A stretch of 64,000 nt of DNA, from contig NZ_CP058334.1 in assembly GCF_013391085.1 (NCBI RefSeq), forward strand, positions 186,001 through 250,000, read 5' to 3'. Both the position numbers and the translations under genes were made by a program. This document shows, piece by piece, positions 26,954 through 35,344 of the stretch (the stretch's first letter is position 1; each line of letters opens with the position of its first letter). This stretch comes from Natronomonas halophila. GTDB lineage: Archaea > Halobacteriota > Halobacteria > Halobacteriales > Haloarculaceae. The notes under the pieces were generated by a model. That model was not told where the DNA came from. It searched no databases and was given only the letters and a program-made list of their open reading frames with translations.

Positions 26954-27532
26954 ATGAGCAACGCCGGCGCCGACGATGCCGAACCCACGACGGCGGTCGT
27001 TTTGGACTTCATGCCCCGGGGACGTCCCGAGGACGACCGCCCGCAGTATCAGAAATCACCGGTCGCGTTCGCGCTCGGCGAATCGGATTTCCGGCTCGTC
27101 GAGATAGCGCTCGCCGACGACGCCCACGTCAACATCGGCGACCGCATCCAGATCGACCCGCCGAGCGAGAAAATCAAGGACCTCACCGATATCGACTACG
27201 AGGACCTCTCGAGTACGGCCCAATCCGAGGTCGAATACGCCGTCGATACCATCATCGACGCCGACGAAGAGCGGTTCGTCGACTTCTACAACGACGCCCA
27301 GCCGATTACCACGCGGCTTCACGTCCTGAACCTGCTGCCGGGTATCGGCAAGAAACTGCGGAACAACGTCCTCGATGCGCGCAAGCGCAAGCCCTTCGAG
27401 AGCTTCGAGGACATCGAAGACCGCGTCTCAGGCCTACATGACCCCCGAGAGGTGCTCGTCGAGCGCATTCTCGAAGAACTCCAGAAGGAAGACCTCAAAT
27501 ATCGGATTTTCGCCCGGCGCGAAGCCGAGTAA
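26954..27532 (+). CDS. DUF655-family HhH nucleic-acid-binding protein
   Basis: A 192-residue archaeal DUF655 protein. It has an N-terminal beta-rich domain with DFMPRGRP and a C-terminal helix-hairpin-helix (LNLLPGIGKKLRNNVLDARKR), a non-specific nucleic-acid-binding element. Its constant place before ksgA and after rpoF implies a role in rRNA or tRNA handling, not yet defined. A TTTTAAAT box lies only about 16 nt upstream of the ATG, so either the promoter lies elsewhere or translation begins slightly downstream of the annotated start. Confidence 0.93.
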   Translation: MSNAGADDAEPTTAVVLDFMPRGRPEDDRPQYQKSPVAFALGESDFRLVEIALADDAHVNIGDRIQIDPPSEKIKDLTDIDYEDLSSTAQSEVEYAVDTIIDADEERFVDFYNDAQPITTRLHVLNLLPGIGKKLRNNVLDARKRKPFESFEDIEDRVSGLHDPREVLVERILEELQKEDLKYRIFARREAE

Positions 27533-27599
27533 CGCGGGCCGACGCTTTTTGCGGAATCGAATGGTGAACGATATACGGCGCCACCGTTTAGCCCGCGGT

Positions 27600-28421
27600 A
27601 TGCGCGACCCCGATGCGCTCCTCGCCCGCGCCAGCGTGCGCGGCGACCCGGAGCGCGACCAGCACTTCCTCGTCGACGACCGCGTCCTCGACCGGTTGCC
27701 GGGCTATCTCCCCGACGATGCCGACACCTCCTACGTCCTCGAAATCGGTGGCGGGACCGGCGCGCTCACCGACCGCCTGCTCGCAGTCGCCGACGAAGTC
27801 ACCGTCATCGAACGTGACCCGGCCCTCGCCGCGTTCCTCCGCGAGGAGTTCGCCGACGAGATTGCGGCCGGGGAACTGACCGTCATCGAAGGCGACGCGC
27901 TGGAGGTCGATTTGCCCGATTTCACGGCCTCCGTCTCGAACCTGCCCTACGGCGTCTCCTCGGAGATTACTTTCCGACTGTTGCCCGAGGGAAAGCCGAC
28001 CGTCCTGATGTTCCAAAAGGAGTTCGCCGAGCGGATGGCGGCCGACCCCGGAACCGACGAATACGGCCGCCTGTCGGTGACCGCGGGACATTACGCCGAG
28101 GTCGAAGTCGTCGAACCGGTGCCGAAGGAGGCCTTTTCGCCGCCACCGGCCGTCGAAAGCGCCGTCGTTCGGACGACGCCCCGCGAGCCCGAATACGAGG
28201 TGCCGAACGACGAGGCCTTCATGAAACTCGTGCGGGCGGTGTTCACCCAGCGCCGGAAGACGATGCGGAACGCGGTTCGGAACACGGTCCACATCTCGGA
28301 CATCGAGAACCCTGATGCTGTCGTCGAGGAGGCCGGCGAGGAACTGATGGGCAAACGTGCGGGCAACGTCCCGCCCTCGGAATTCGCGCGACTGGCCCGT
28401 ATTGCCGACCGCGTTGCCTGA
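27600..28421 (+). CDS. ksgA: 16S rRNA dimethyladenosine transferase
   Basis: A 273-residue RsmA/KsgA methyltransferase. It dimethylates two adjacent adenosines in the 3' terminal helix of 16S rRNA with S-adenosylmethionine and acts as a late small-subunit check. SAM loop VLEIGGGTGALT, acidic VIERDPALAAF and catalytic NLPYGVSS are intact. C-terminal helices include FTQRRKTMRNAV. Start chosen at MRDPDALLARA, which resembles the haloarchaeal family N terminus; ATG 27561, 13 codons upstream, is the alternative. Confidence 0.94.
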   Translation: MRDPDALLARASVRGDPERDQHFLVDDRVLDRLPGYLPDDADTSYVLEIGGGTGALTDRLLAVADEVTVIERDPALAAFLREEFADEIAAGELTVIEGDALEVDLPDFTASVSNLPYGVSSEITFRLLPEGKPTVLMFQKEFAERMAADPGTDEYGRLSVTAGHYAEVEVVEPVPKEAFSPPPAVESAVVRTTPREPEYEVPNDEAFMKLVRAVFTQRRKTMRNAVRNTVHISDIENPDAVVEEAGEELMGKRAGNVPPSEFARLARIADRVA

Positions 28422-28507
28422 ACCCCCGCCTGCGCGCGTAGCGACTCACCGACGAAAACTTGTCACCCCCGGTCCAACGACCCCTTACCAACGGATTTCG
28501 CGCTACT

Positions 28508-29833
28508 ATGTCCGGACTCATACTTCTCCAACTGTACTGGGACGTCATCTATCGCATCCAGCTAATCTTCAACACCAGAACGGCCCAGTACGCGGCGACT
28601 ATCGGGGCCGGCGTCGGATTCGTCCTGTTCGTCGCGCTGCTCTACCGTGTTGCCGGGCCTCTGAAGGAACGCTACGACGACGACGGCGTCGAGATACTGC
28701 TGGCGCTACTCGGCACCGTCGCCGCCATCGCCGCCAGCCTGTTCGTCACCGCCGTCTGGCGTGAGTTCCTCACCCTGCTCGGAACGTTCGGCGAGTTCGG
28801 GTTCACGCCGAAACGAGGGATTCTCCTGCTGGTCTCCTTCGTCGTCCTCGCGGTCACCTACACGCTGACCCGGATCACGAAACGCCTCATCAAGTTCGGC
28901 TCGGGCCGCGTCGAACTGACGCCCCACCAGCGGGAACTGGTCCATCACCTCGTCCAGATCTGGCTCTTCCTGACGGCCTTCGCGTTCATCTGGTTCCTCT
29001 GGGACCTCAGGGCGTCCGACATCCTGCTCGGGGCCGGCGCGCTCGGCATCATCATCGGATTCGCCGCCCGGAAGACCCTCGCCGACGTCCTCGCGGGGTT
29101 CGTCCTCCTCTTCGCCCGGCCCTTCGAGGTCGGCGACTGGATTTCCATCGGCGACCGCGAGGGCATCGTCACCCAGATTACGATTTACAACACCCAGATT
29201 CGGACGTTCAACGAGGAGCACGTCCTCGTCCCGAACGACAAGGTCAACGACAGGGAGGTCATCAACTACTCGAAGACCGACCGCCTGCGGCTGATAACGA
29301 AGGTCGGCGTCGACTACGAGACGGACCTCTCGAAGGCGATGACCGTGGCGGCCGACGCGATGAACAACTGTGAAACCGTCGCGTCCACGCCCGCACCCGA
29401 CGTCATCCTCGATTCCTTCTCCGATTCGTCCGTCGTGCTCCGCCTTCGCTACTGGATTACCCGGCCGACCATCCAGCAGAAGTTGAGCGCCCAAAACGAG
29501 GTGGTCCAGTCGGTCAAGGCCGCCTTCGAGGAGGAAGGCATCAAAATTCCCTACCCCCAGCGCGAACTCATGGGCCGAGAGGAGACCGACGGCTTCCGCA
29601 TCTCGGCGGACACGCAGGTCGACGTGGGGGACGAAAACGTCGAGCAAGCTGTCCGCCGCGTCTCCAAGGCCGACAGCGAGCGGGTCGAAGAGGCCGTCGA
29701 ACGCGTCTCCGACCTCGATGACCCGACCGTCGTCGAGGAACCCGTCGAGAACCGGTACGGGGGCGACGGGGGGCCGGACCAGGAGGCCGAGGACGGCGAA
29801 GACGCCGAAGAAGAGGAGGAAGAAGAGGAGTGA
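28508..29833 (+). CDS. MscS-family mechanosensitive channel
   Basis: A 441-residue protein with about four N-terminal membrane helices, the pore helix and vestibule (AARKTLADVLAGFVLLFARPFEVGDWI), and the beta-domain signature VTQITIYNTQIRTFNEEHVLVPN. It opens on membrane tension to release solutes during hypo-osmotic shock. The C-terminal ~60 residues are very acidic and repeat Glu/Asp, ending in EEEEEE, an extension beyond the typical MscS core. Start ATG 28508 is used; a TTG 48 nt upstream is unlikely. It overlaps the next gene's GTG start by 4 nt (GTGA). Confidence 0.92.
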   Translation: MSGLILLQLYWDVIYRIQLIFNTRTAQYAATIGAGVGFVLFVALLYRVAGPLKERYDDDGVEILLALLGTVAAIAASLFVTAVWREFLTLLGTFGEFGFTPKRGILLLVSFVVLAVTYTLTRITKRLIKFGSGRVELTPHQRELVHHLVQIWLFLTAFAFIWFLWDLRASDILLGAGALGIIIGFAARKTLADVLAGFVLLFARPFEVGDWISIGDREGIVTQITIYNTQIRTFNEEHVLVPNDKVNDREVINYSKTDRLRLITKVGVDYETDLSKAMTVAADAMNNCETVASTPAPDVILDSFSDSSVVLRLRYWITRPTIQQKLSAQNEVVQSVKAAFEEEGIKIPYPQRELMGREETDGFRISADTQVDVGDENVEQAVRRVSKADSERVEEAVERVSDLDDPTVVEEPVENRYGGDGGPDQEAEDGEDAEEEEEEEE

Positions 29834-30408
29834 CGCTTTCGGACCGCCGCGAGATGCCGACGGTGTACGAACCGGCGGAGGACTCCCGCCTGCTGGCTGA
29901 CGCTATCATCGACCGAATCGACGCCGACGAGCGCGTGCTGGAGGTCGGAACGGGGTCGGGCTACGTCGCCGCCCGCGTGAGCGAGGAAACCGGCGCCCGC
30001 GTCGTCGGGTCGGATATCAATCCCGAGGCCTGCCGCCGCGCCCGCGAGGAGGGCCTCGAAGCCGTCCGGGGGAACCTGACCGACCCCTTCCGGCGGAATA
30101 GTTTCGACGTCGTCTGTTTCAATCCGCCCTATCTGCCGACGCCGCCCGAACAGGAGTGGGACGACCCGCTGGAACACGCGCTGTCGGGCGGCGAGGACGG
30201 CCGCCGTCTTATCCGGCCGTTCCTCGCCGACGTGGGTCGTATCCTCCGACCGGACGGTCGCGTCTACCTGCTCGTTTCCTCGCTGACGGATATCGACGCC
30301 GTCGCGAAACTCGCCGATGACGCGGGGATGGAGACCCGAGAAATCGCCGAGGAATCCTTCCCCTTCGAGCGACTCGTCACGCTGGAGATTACTCATAGGA
30401 ATTCCTAA
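29830..30408 (+). CDS. HemK2/Mtq2-like class I methyltransferase
   Basis: A 192-residue SAM-dependent methyltransferase. The SAM motif is VLEVGTGSGYVAAR, the acidic residue DINPEA, and the NPPY catalytic motif is FNPPYLPTP. Short single-domain HemK2 members methylate the glutamine of the GGQ motif in release factor aRF1 in eukaryotes and archaea, needing a Trm112-type partner. None is in the window. GTG 29830 overlaps the MscS stop; ATG 29854 (MPTVYEPAEDS) is the more conserved alternative. Confidence 0.88.
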   Translation: MTLSDRREMPTVYEPAEDSRLLADAIIDRIDADERVLEVGTGSGYVAARVSEETGARVVGSDINPEACRRAREEGLEAVRGNLTDPFRRNSFDVVCFNPPYLPTPPEQEWDDPLEHALSGGEDGRRLIRPFLADVGRILRPDGRVYLLVSSLTDIDAVAKLADDAGMETREIAEESFPFERLVTLEITHRNS

Positions 30409-30424
30409 GTAGGAAATATTAAAC
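30396..30424 (+). promoter_or_regulatory. metE promoter with a 12-bp palindrome
   Basis: TAGGAATTCCTA (30396-30407) is a perfect palindrome that overlaps the stop codon of the upstream methyltransferase gene, and a second TAGGAA follows at 30410. The TATA box AAATATTAAAC (30414-30424) begins immediately after, about 30 nt before the ATG at 30449. A CGCCAT-C-ATGGCG inverted repeat lies around the expected transcription start. The layout suits a repressor of methionine synthesis. Confidence 0.55.
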
Positions 30425-30448
30425 GCCATCATGGCGTAGCCGCACGTA

Positions 30449-31429
30449 ATGACGGAGGTACTCGCAACGACGCCCGGCCTGTTCCCGTTACAGGATTGGG
30501 CGAAGGACGAGCTATCGGATCTGAAAGGCCACCAGAAGGACGACCTCATCTCGGGCGACGAGTCGGGCGACATCGTCGACGCCTACGAAACCGCCCGCGA
30601 GGAAGTCGTCGAGCGACAACTCGAAGCCGGCCTCGACCGCGTCGTCGAGGGCCAACTCCGGTGGGACGACATGCTCGCCCACCCGCTGTGTGTCCACGAC
30701 AACGTCGAGACCCGCGGCATCGTCCGCTACTACGACAACAACAACTTCTATCGAGAGCCTGTCGTTTCGGGTGACCTCTCGTTCGACGGCGACATCGCCG
30801 ACGAGATTGCGTCTGCGGCCGATGTGAATCAGGCGGTTCTGCCCGGCCCCTACTCGCTTGCGGACCTCGCGACCGACGAGCATTACGGTGACGACGCCGC
30901 GTTCCTCGATGCAGTTGCCGACTTCCTCGCCGACGAGGCCGACGCCATCGAGGACGTCGAGACGCTCTTCCTGCTGGAACCCTCGCTCGTCGAGAACGCG
31001 CCCGAGGAGGGCGAAGACGAGCGCGCAAGCGCGGCCATCGACACCGTCGCGAACGCCGTCGATACCGAAGTCGTCGTCCAGACCTACTGGGGCGCCATTC
31101 CGGAGAAGCCCTACGCCCATCTGATGGACGCCGACGTCGACGCCATCGGCTTCGATTTCGTTTCGGACCACGAGACGAACCTCTACAACATTCAGGAGTA
31201 CGGCACCAAGGACTCCATCGCGCTGGGTGTCGTCGACGGCCAGAACACGTTGGTCGAGACGCCCGAGGAAATCGCCGAGCGCATCGAGTGGGTCGACGAC
31301 AACATCCCCGCCCAGGAGTTCGACACCGTCTACGCGACGAGCAACACCGAACTGTTCTACCTTCCTGAAAACAAGTTCGAGGAGAAACTCGACACGCTTG
31401 CCGACGCCACCGAAGAGGTGTCCCTATGA
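30449..31429 (+). CDS. MetE-like barrel protein, metal-free paralogue
   Basis: A 326-residue TIM-barrel protein of the cobalamin-independent methionine synthase family. It lacks the zinc ligands: where the catalytic partner has HVCYGD this reads QTYWG, and where it has PDCG this reads TSNT. So it is comparable to the non-catalytic N-terminal barrel of bacterial MetE, split off as a separate gene. It overlaps the catalytic gene by 4 nt (ATGA), so the pair is made together and probably forms a complex. Possible role: folate or methyl-donor binding. Own promoter with a palindrome. Confidence 0.88.
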   Translation: MTEVLATTPGLFPLQDWAKDELSDLKGHQKDDLISGDESGDIVDAYETAREEVVERQLEAGLDRVVEGQLRWDDMLAHPLCVHDNVETRGIVRYYDNNNFYREPVVSGDLSFDGDIADEIASAADVNQAVLPGPYSLADLATDEHYGDDAAFLDAVADFLADEADAIEDVETLFLLEPSLVENAPEEGEDERASAAIDTVANAVDTEVVVQTYWGAIPEKPYAHLMDADVDAIGFDFVSDHETNLYNIQEYGTKDSIALGVVDGQNTLVETPEEIAERIEWVDDNIPAQEFDTVYATSNTELFYLPENKFEEKLDTLADATEEVSL

Positions 31430-32496
31430 CTGCCAACCTGCTTTCCGACACGCGCGAACAGTTCCGCCCCGAGGACCACCCGACCGACCACTTCCTGTTG
31501 ACGACCGTCGTCGGTTCGTATCCCAAGCCCAAGTGGCTCAACCGGGCGAAGGAACTGAAAGAGGACGAGGACCACGGCTTCGACGAGGAGGACCTCGACG
31601 AGGCACTCGACGACGCCGCCCGTCTCATCACGAACGAGCACGTTCGTGCCGGCCTCGACGCCGTCGTCGACGGCGAGATGCGGCGCAACGAGATGGTCGA
31701 GTACTTCGCCCACCGCATCGACGGCTACGAGTTCAACGGCCCGGTCAAGGTCTGGGGGCACAACTACTTCGACAAGCCCTCCGTCGCCGACGAGGTCGAA
31801 TACGACGAACCGTGGCTCGTCGACGAGTTCGAGTTCACCACCGGCGTCACCAACCGCCCGGTGAAGGTCCCGATTACGGGCCCCTACACGCTCGCATCGT
31901 GGTCCTTCAACGAGCACTACGAAACCGAGGAGGAACTCGCCTACGAACTCGCCGACCTCGTCAACGAGGAAATCGAGAAGCTCGTCGAAGCGGGCGCCCG
32001 CTACATCCAGATCGACGAACCCGCGCTCGCGACCACGCCGGACGACCACGCCATCGTCGGCGAGTGTCTCGAACACATCGCCGACGGCATCCCGGAGAAC
32101 GTCCGTCTCGGCCTCCACGTCTGTTACGGCGACTACTCGCGTATCTACCCCGAGATTCTGGACATGCCGGTCCACGAGTACGACCTCGAACTCGCCAACG
32201 GCGACTACGACCAACTCGGCGTCTTCAAGGAACACGAGTTCACGAAGGACCTCGCGCTGGGCGTCGTCGACGTTCACACGACGGACGTCGAACCCGTCGA
32301 GGAGATCAAGGAGAACATCAAAAAGGGCTTCGAGGTCGTCCCCCCGGAGCGTCTGACCGTCTCGCCGGACTGCGGTGTCAAACTCCTGCCCCGTGAGGTC
32401 GCCTACCAGAAGATGGAGAACATGGTACAGGCCGCCCGCGAAGTCGAGGCCGAACTCGATTCCCGCGAAATCACCGTCGGCTACGCTGGCGAGTAA
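31426..32496 (+). CDS. metE: Methionine synthase, cobalamin-independent catalytic barrel
   Basis: A 356-residue MetE catalytic domain. It transfers a methyl group to homocysteine to make methionine. Zinc ligands are visible in LHVCYGD and SPDCGVKLL, with an acidic residue between, as in MetE C-terminal barrels; the N-terminal VVGSYPKP segment binds the pterin-side substrate in the family. At this size it is the archaeal single-barrel form, whose methyl donor (corrinoid protein or pterin) is debated. The metal-free partner is immediately upstream. Confidence 0.92.
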   Translation: MTANLLSDTREQFRPEDHPTDHFLLTTVVGSYPKPKWLNRAKELKEDEDHGFDEEDLDEALDDAARLITNEHVRAGLDAVVDGEMRRNEMVEYFAHRIDGYEFNGPVKVWGHNYFDKPSVADEVEYDEPWLVDEFEFTTGVTNRPVKVPITGPYTLASWSFNEHYETEEELAYELADLVNEEIEKLVEAGARYIQIDEPALATTPDDHAIVGECLEHIADGIPENVRLGLHVCYGDYSRIYPEILDMPVHEYDLELANGDYDQLGVFKEHEFTKDLALGVVDVHTTDVEPVEEIKENIKKGFEVVPPERLTVSPDCGVKLLPREVAYQKMENMVQAAREVEAELDSREITVGYAGE

Positions 32497-32541
32497 GGCC
32501 GCCGCTCACTTTTCGGGGCTTCGAACGAAAAGAAGACCGCC

Positions 32542-32805
32542 CTATTCTTCGACTAATTCCGCCACTGCGTCCGCCTCGCCGTCGTCCTCATCGTTGACGA
32601 GCAGTTCGACCAGCAGCGTAATGACGCCGGTCACCGCCAGCAGGACGCCCTCGACGCGCGTCAGGGAGACGAACCAGTCGCTCGGTTCGAGGTCCTCGGG
32701 GTTCTCGTAGCCGACGAGGACGAAGCGCGTGAGGAAGTCGATGGCCTTCTCCGGGAAGGCAGCGACGAAGCCGCCGTACACGACTGCGAGTACGTTCCAG
32801 AACAT
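32542..32805 (-). CDS. Hypothetical small membrane protein
   Basis: An 87-residue protein with an N-terminal hydrophobic helix (FWNVLAVVYGGFVAAF), an amphipathic middle containing DFLTRFVLVGYENPEDL, and a second helix (VLLAVTGVITLLVEL), then an acidic tail. The start ATG at 32805 is chosen because upstream residues look non-coding. It lies 52 nt downstream of ndk on the same strand, at the end of the ribosomal operon, and converges on metE. No family recognised. Confidence 0.75.
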   Translation of the reverse strand: MFWNVLAVVYGGFVAAFPEKAIDFLTRFVLVGYENPEDLEPSDWFVSLTRVEGVLLAVTGVITLLVELLVNDEDDGEADAVAELVEE

Positions 32806-32857
32806 ACCCGAGGCTACGTGGCACGGAAATAAAAAGCCGGCCGTCGCAGCCGAAAAA

Positions 32858-33319
32858 TTACTCGTAGAGCCAGGTTTCGTCGTTGCGCTCGTAATCGATG
32901 AGTTCCTCGTCGTCGAAGAACAGGTCGATTTCGCGCTCGGCGGAACCGGGTTCGGTGTCGGAACCGTGGATGACGTTGCGACCCAGGTCGATACCGAGGT
33001 CACCGCGGATGCTGCCCGGCGGCGATTCGGCGGGGTCGGTCTCGCCCATCATGCTCCGCACCTGTGCGACCGCGTCCTTGCCTTCCCAGACCATCGCGAA
33101 GACGGGACCCGAGGTGATGAACTCGACGAGGTCCTCGAAGAAGGGCTCGTCGGAGAGGTCCGCGTAGTGTTCGCGGGCGTGGTCGTCGTCCAGTTGCATG
33201 AACTTGCCGGCGACCAGTTTCAGGCCGCGGTCCTCGAATCGGGAGACGACCTCGCCGATGAGACCACGGTGAACGCCGTCCGGCTTGACCATGACGAAGG
33301 TTCGTTCGCGGTCGGACAT
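32858..33319 (-). CDS. ndk: Nucleoside diphosphate kinase
   Basis: A 153-residue NDK exchanging the gamma phosphate between nucleoside tri- and diphosphates. The active-site histidine is in [25 protein letters not shown] and the C-terminal substrate loop are typical. It is next to rpl24e with no gap (stop and start adjacent), in the classic archaeal rpl7ae-rps28e-rpl24e-ndk operon. The C terminus is longer and more acidic than bacterial Ndk, as in halophiles. Confidence 0.97.
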   Translation of the reverse strand: MSDRERTFVMVKPDGVHRGLIGEVVSRFEDRGLKLVAGKFMQLDDDHAREHYADLSDEPFFEDLVEFITSGPVFAMVWEGKDAVAQVRSMMGETDPAESPPGSIRGDLGIDLGRNVIHGSDTEPGSAEREIDLFFDDEELIDYERNDETWLYE

Positions 33320-33721
33320 TCAGGCCTCGACCTCCTCTTCGTCTTCGTCGCCGTCGTCCTCGGAGGCTTCGGATTCCTCGTCCTCGTCGGAATCGGCTTC
33401 CTCTTCGGCGGCTTCGAGGTCGGGCGTCTCGTCGACGTCCTCCTCGGTGTCAGCTTCTTCCTCGGCCGCTTCTTCGGCCTCGGCTTCCGCTTCTGCTTCC
33501 TGCTCGGCAGCCGTTTCGGCGGCCGATTTGGCTTCGGCCTCGGCGGCCTCGCCCGCACCGCCGGTCCACTCGAGGTCGCGCGGTTCGCGCCCGAGGTCGG
33601 CGTTCTTCTCGCACTTCGCGGAACAGAAGTGCGTGATACGGCCGCTGTTGGCGACGTACATCGTGCCCGTGCCGGGCTCGATGTCGTCACCGCAGTAGTC
33701 ACATTCTCGTGTCTGTGGCAT
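33320..33721 (-). CDS. rpl24e: 50S ribosomal protein L24e with a long acidic tail
   Basis: A 133-residue protein. Residues 1-55 are L24e: CDYCGDDIEPGTGTMYV...FCSAKCEKNADLG, with the four-cysteine zinc ribbon. The next 78 residues are a low-complexity Ala/Glu/Asp tail (EAEAEAEAEEAAEEEAD ... DEDEEEVEA) not found in the usual ~60-residue L24e. The tail may keep the protein soluble in high salt or contact other factors; it is not needed for ribosome binding in the family. Within the ndk operon. Confidence 0.94.
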   Translation of the reverse strand: MPQTRECDYCGDDIEPGTGTMYVANSGRITHFCSAKCEKNADLGREPRDLEWTGGAGEAAEAEAKSAAETAAEQEAEAEAEAEEAAEEEADTEEDVDETPDLEAAEEEADSDEDEESEASEDDGDEDEEEVEA

Positions 33722-33724
33722 GGG

Positions 33725-33949
33725 TTATTGGCCTCCGATGGAGTCGGCTTCACGAGCCGTCTCGCGAAGCTGGAGCACGTCGCCGACGCGCACCGGTCCG
33801 AGGACGTTTCGGGCGATGATGCGGCCCTGATTTTCGCCCTCCTTGATTCGGCACTTGACCTGCATGGCTTCGCCGTGCATGCCGGTCTTCCCGACGATCT
33901 CGATTACTTCGGCAGGGGTCGCGCCGTCCCCTTCTTCTTCAGCACTCAT
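33725..33949 (-). CDS. rps28e: 30S ribosomal protein S28e
   Basis: A 74-residue S28e, an OB-fold protein of the small-subunit mRNA exit region. The landmarks are [21 protein letters not shown] and [22 protein letters not shown]. It is 3 nt from rpl24e and 10 nt from rpl7ae in one operon. The acidic N terminus ([11 protein letters not shown]) is a halophile feature. Confidence 0.96.
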   Translation of the reverse strand: MSAEEEGDGATPAEVIEIVGKTGMHGEAMQVKCRIKEGENQGRIIARNVLGPVRVGDVLQLRETAREADSIGGQ

Positions 33950-33959
33950 CCTTGGTCAC

Positions 33960-34322
33960 CTACCGGAGTTCCTCGACTTTCTCGGCGATGTCTTCGACAT
34001 CTTCCTCGGCCTCGCCGGCGTCAACGATGGCGGCGGCGGCGCTGCCGACTTCGAGACCGGCGGCGTGGCCGATGTCGTCCTGTTCGCTCACGAAGACGAA
34101 CGGGACCTCCTTCTCGTCGGCGATTTCCGGGAGGTGCATGACGACCTCTTCCGGGCTGACGTCTTCGGCGATGAAGACGAGTGCAGCGTTGCCTCGCTCG
34201 ACGGCTTTGGTGGTCTCGTTCGTTCCTTTCTTTACCGAGCCGGTGTCCCGGGCGACCTCAAGGGCCTCGATGGCGTCGTCTTCGAGGTCAGCCGGCACGT
34301 CGAAATCTACGTATACTGACAT
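33960..34322 (-). CDS. rpl7ae: Ribosomal protein L7Ae
   Basis: A 120-residue L7Ae/L30e-fold RNA-binding protein. It binds kink-turns in 23S rRNA, in box C/D and H/ACA guide RNAs and in RNase P. RNA-binding landmarks are [14 protein letters not shown] and the [12 protein letters not shown] loop; AAAAIVDAG is typical of the C-terminal half. It is the first gene of the operon and is preceded by a long structured leader, discussed separately. Confidence 0.97.
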   Translation of the reverse strand: MSVYVDFDVPADLEDDAIEALEVARDTGSVKKGTNETTKAVERGNAALVFIAEDVSPEEVVMHLPEIADEKEVPFVFVSEQDDIGHAAGLEVGSAAAAIVDAGEAEEDVEDIAEKVEELR

Positions 34323-34503
34323 TATTTTGTAGCACTCCTCCTACGCGCGGGCTCGCGCTCCCCCGCCGTCGAACCGTACCGTCGTGGGCGTCCCACGACG
34401 CGGTTCTCGTGCCCCGACGGCACGCGTTTGTCCTTTTCCGGCTAGGAGCATCACAACCCCGCGTAGGCTGTACTCCATCGTACATCACCACCGCATAAAA
34501 GCG
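34323..34503 (-). promoter_or_regulatory. rpl7ae promoter and structured leader
   Basis: On the minus strand a TATA CTTTTATG at about 34493-34501 predicts transcription from near 34470, giving a leader of about 145 nt. Two strong stems lie in it: GAACCG plus a 9-bp stem (34371-34406), with a 3-nt bulge between, and CGTGCC/GGCACG (34408-34424). L7Ae is known to bind its own leader in some archaea through a kink-turn; no tandem G-A pair is obvious beside the bulge here, so such autoregulation is only a possibility. Confidence 0.55.
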
Positions 34504-34679
34504 CTTATGAACTGACGCGTGCGTGCGAACCGTGAGCAGGGGCGCTGTGGGAACGCTCCCCAGCGACGGGTGGTCCCGTCGCGCTCACGTCGGCTACACA
34601 GCAACGTTCACTATCGCCGGTAGTATCGTGGTTCTCGGCGCCGGACTGGCGGCCGCGACGAAACGTTCAATCACACAGA

Positions 34680-34717
34680 ATTCCTATAATCGAAATATAG
34701 TTTTTCGATATAGGAAT
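34680..34717. promoter_or_regulatory. Near-perfect inverted repeat upstream of dpsA
   Basis: ATTCCTATAATCGAAA (34680-34695) and TTTCGATATAGGAAT (34703-34717) are complementary in 15 of 16 positions, with one A bulged. The TATA box ACTTTAAG (34738-34745) lies about 20 nt beyond, and the dpsA ATG is 27-30 nt after that. The length and position are those of a repressor or activator operator, most likely redox- or iron-responsive given the target gene. Confidence 0.65.
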
Positions 34718-34771
34718 ATCTTTTCTGATAGAAGCAAACTTTAAGGGTGTGGCGAGCCTACTAGAACCTGT

Positions 34772-35320
34772 ATGAGCACCCAGAAGTCCGTCCGTCGTCA
34801 AGCCGGGAGCATCGAGGAAAGCGAGGCGCTCCGCCTCGATGAGGACAAGGCCGAGCAGATCGTCGACGCGCTGAACACCGACCTCGCGGCGACGTACGTC
34901 CTCTATCATCAGGTGAAAAAGCACCACTGGAACGTCGAAGGCGCGGAGTTCCTCGGTATCCACGAGTACCTCGGTGAGGTCGCCGCGGACCTCGAAGCGG
35001 GCGCGGACATGCTCGCCGAGCGCGCCCAAGCTATCGGCGGCGTTCCCCTCTCGGGCGGTTCGACCTTCGAGGAACACGCGCCCATCGAGCCCGAGGGCGA
35101 GGACGTCTACGACATCCGAACGTCGCTGGAAAACGACATGGAAGCCTTCGGCGTCATCATCGAGTCCCTCCGGGACCACATCGAACTCGCCAATGACCTC
35201 GGCGACTACGCCACCAAGGAACTCCTGCGTGAGACCCTCGAAACGGTCGAGGAACACGCCCACCACCTCGAACACTACCTCGAGGACGACTCGCTGGTCC
35301 TCGAATCCGCAACGAAGTAA
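34772..35320 (+). CDS. dpsA: DpsA ferritin-like iron-storage and DNA-protection protein
   Basis: A 182-residue Dps. It assembles into a hollow 12-mer that oxidises Fe(II) and stores it, protecting DNA from Fenton chemistry. The interface ferroxidase ligands are visible: YVLYHQVKKHHWNVEG and EYLGEVAADLEAGADML. The mRNA is nearly leaderless (TATA ACTTTAAG about 30 nt upstream), and a strong inverted repeat lies just beyond it. Length is normal for haloarchaeal DpsA. Confidence 0.94.
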   Translation: MSTQKSVRRQAGSIEESEALRLDEDKAEQIVDALNTDLAATYVLYHQVKKHHWNVEGAEFLGIHEYLGEVAADLEAGADMLAERAQAIGGVPLSGGSTFEEHAPIEPEGEDVYDIRTSLENDMEAFGVIIESLRDHIELANDLGDYATKELLRETLETVEEHAHHLEHYLEDDSLVLESATK

Positions 35321-35344
35321 GAGACGGACGACGTTTTTTGAAGC

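Noticed and set aside
34371-34406. Canonical kink-turn in the rpl7ae leader
   Set aside because: A 3-nt bulge is present but no tandem G-A/A-G pairs follow it, so I do not call a kink-turn.
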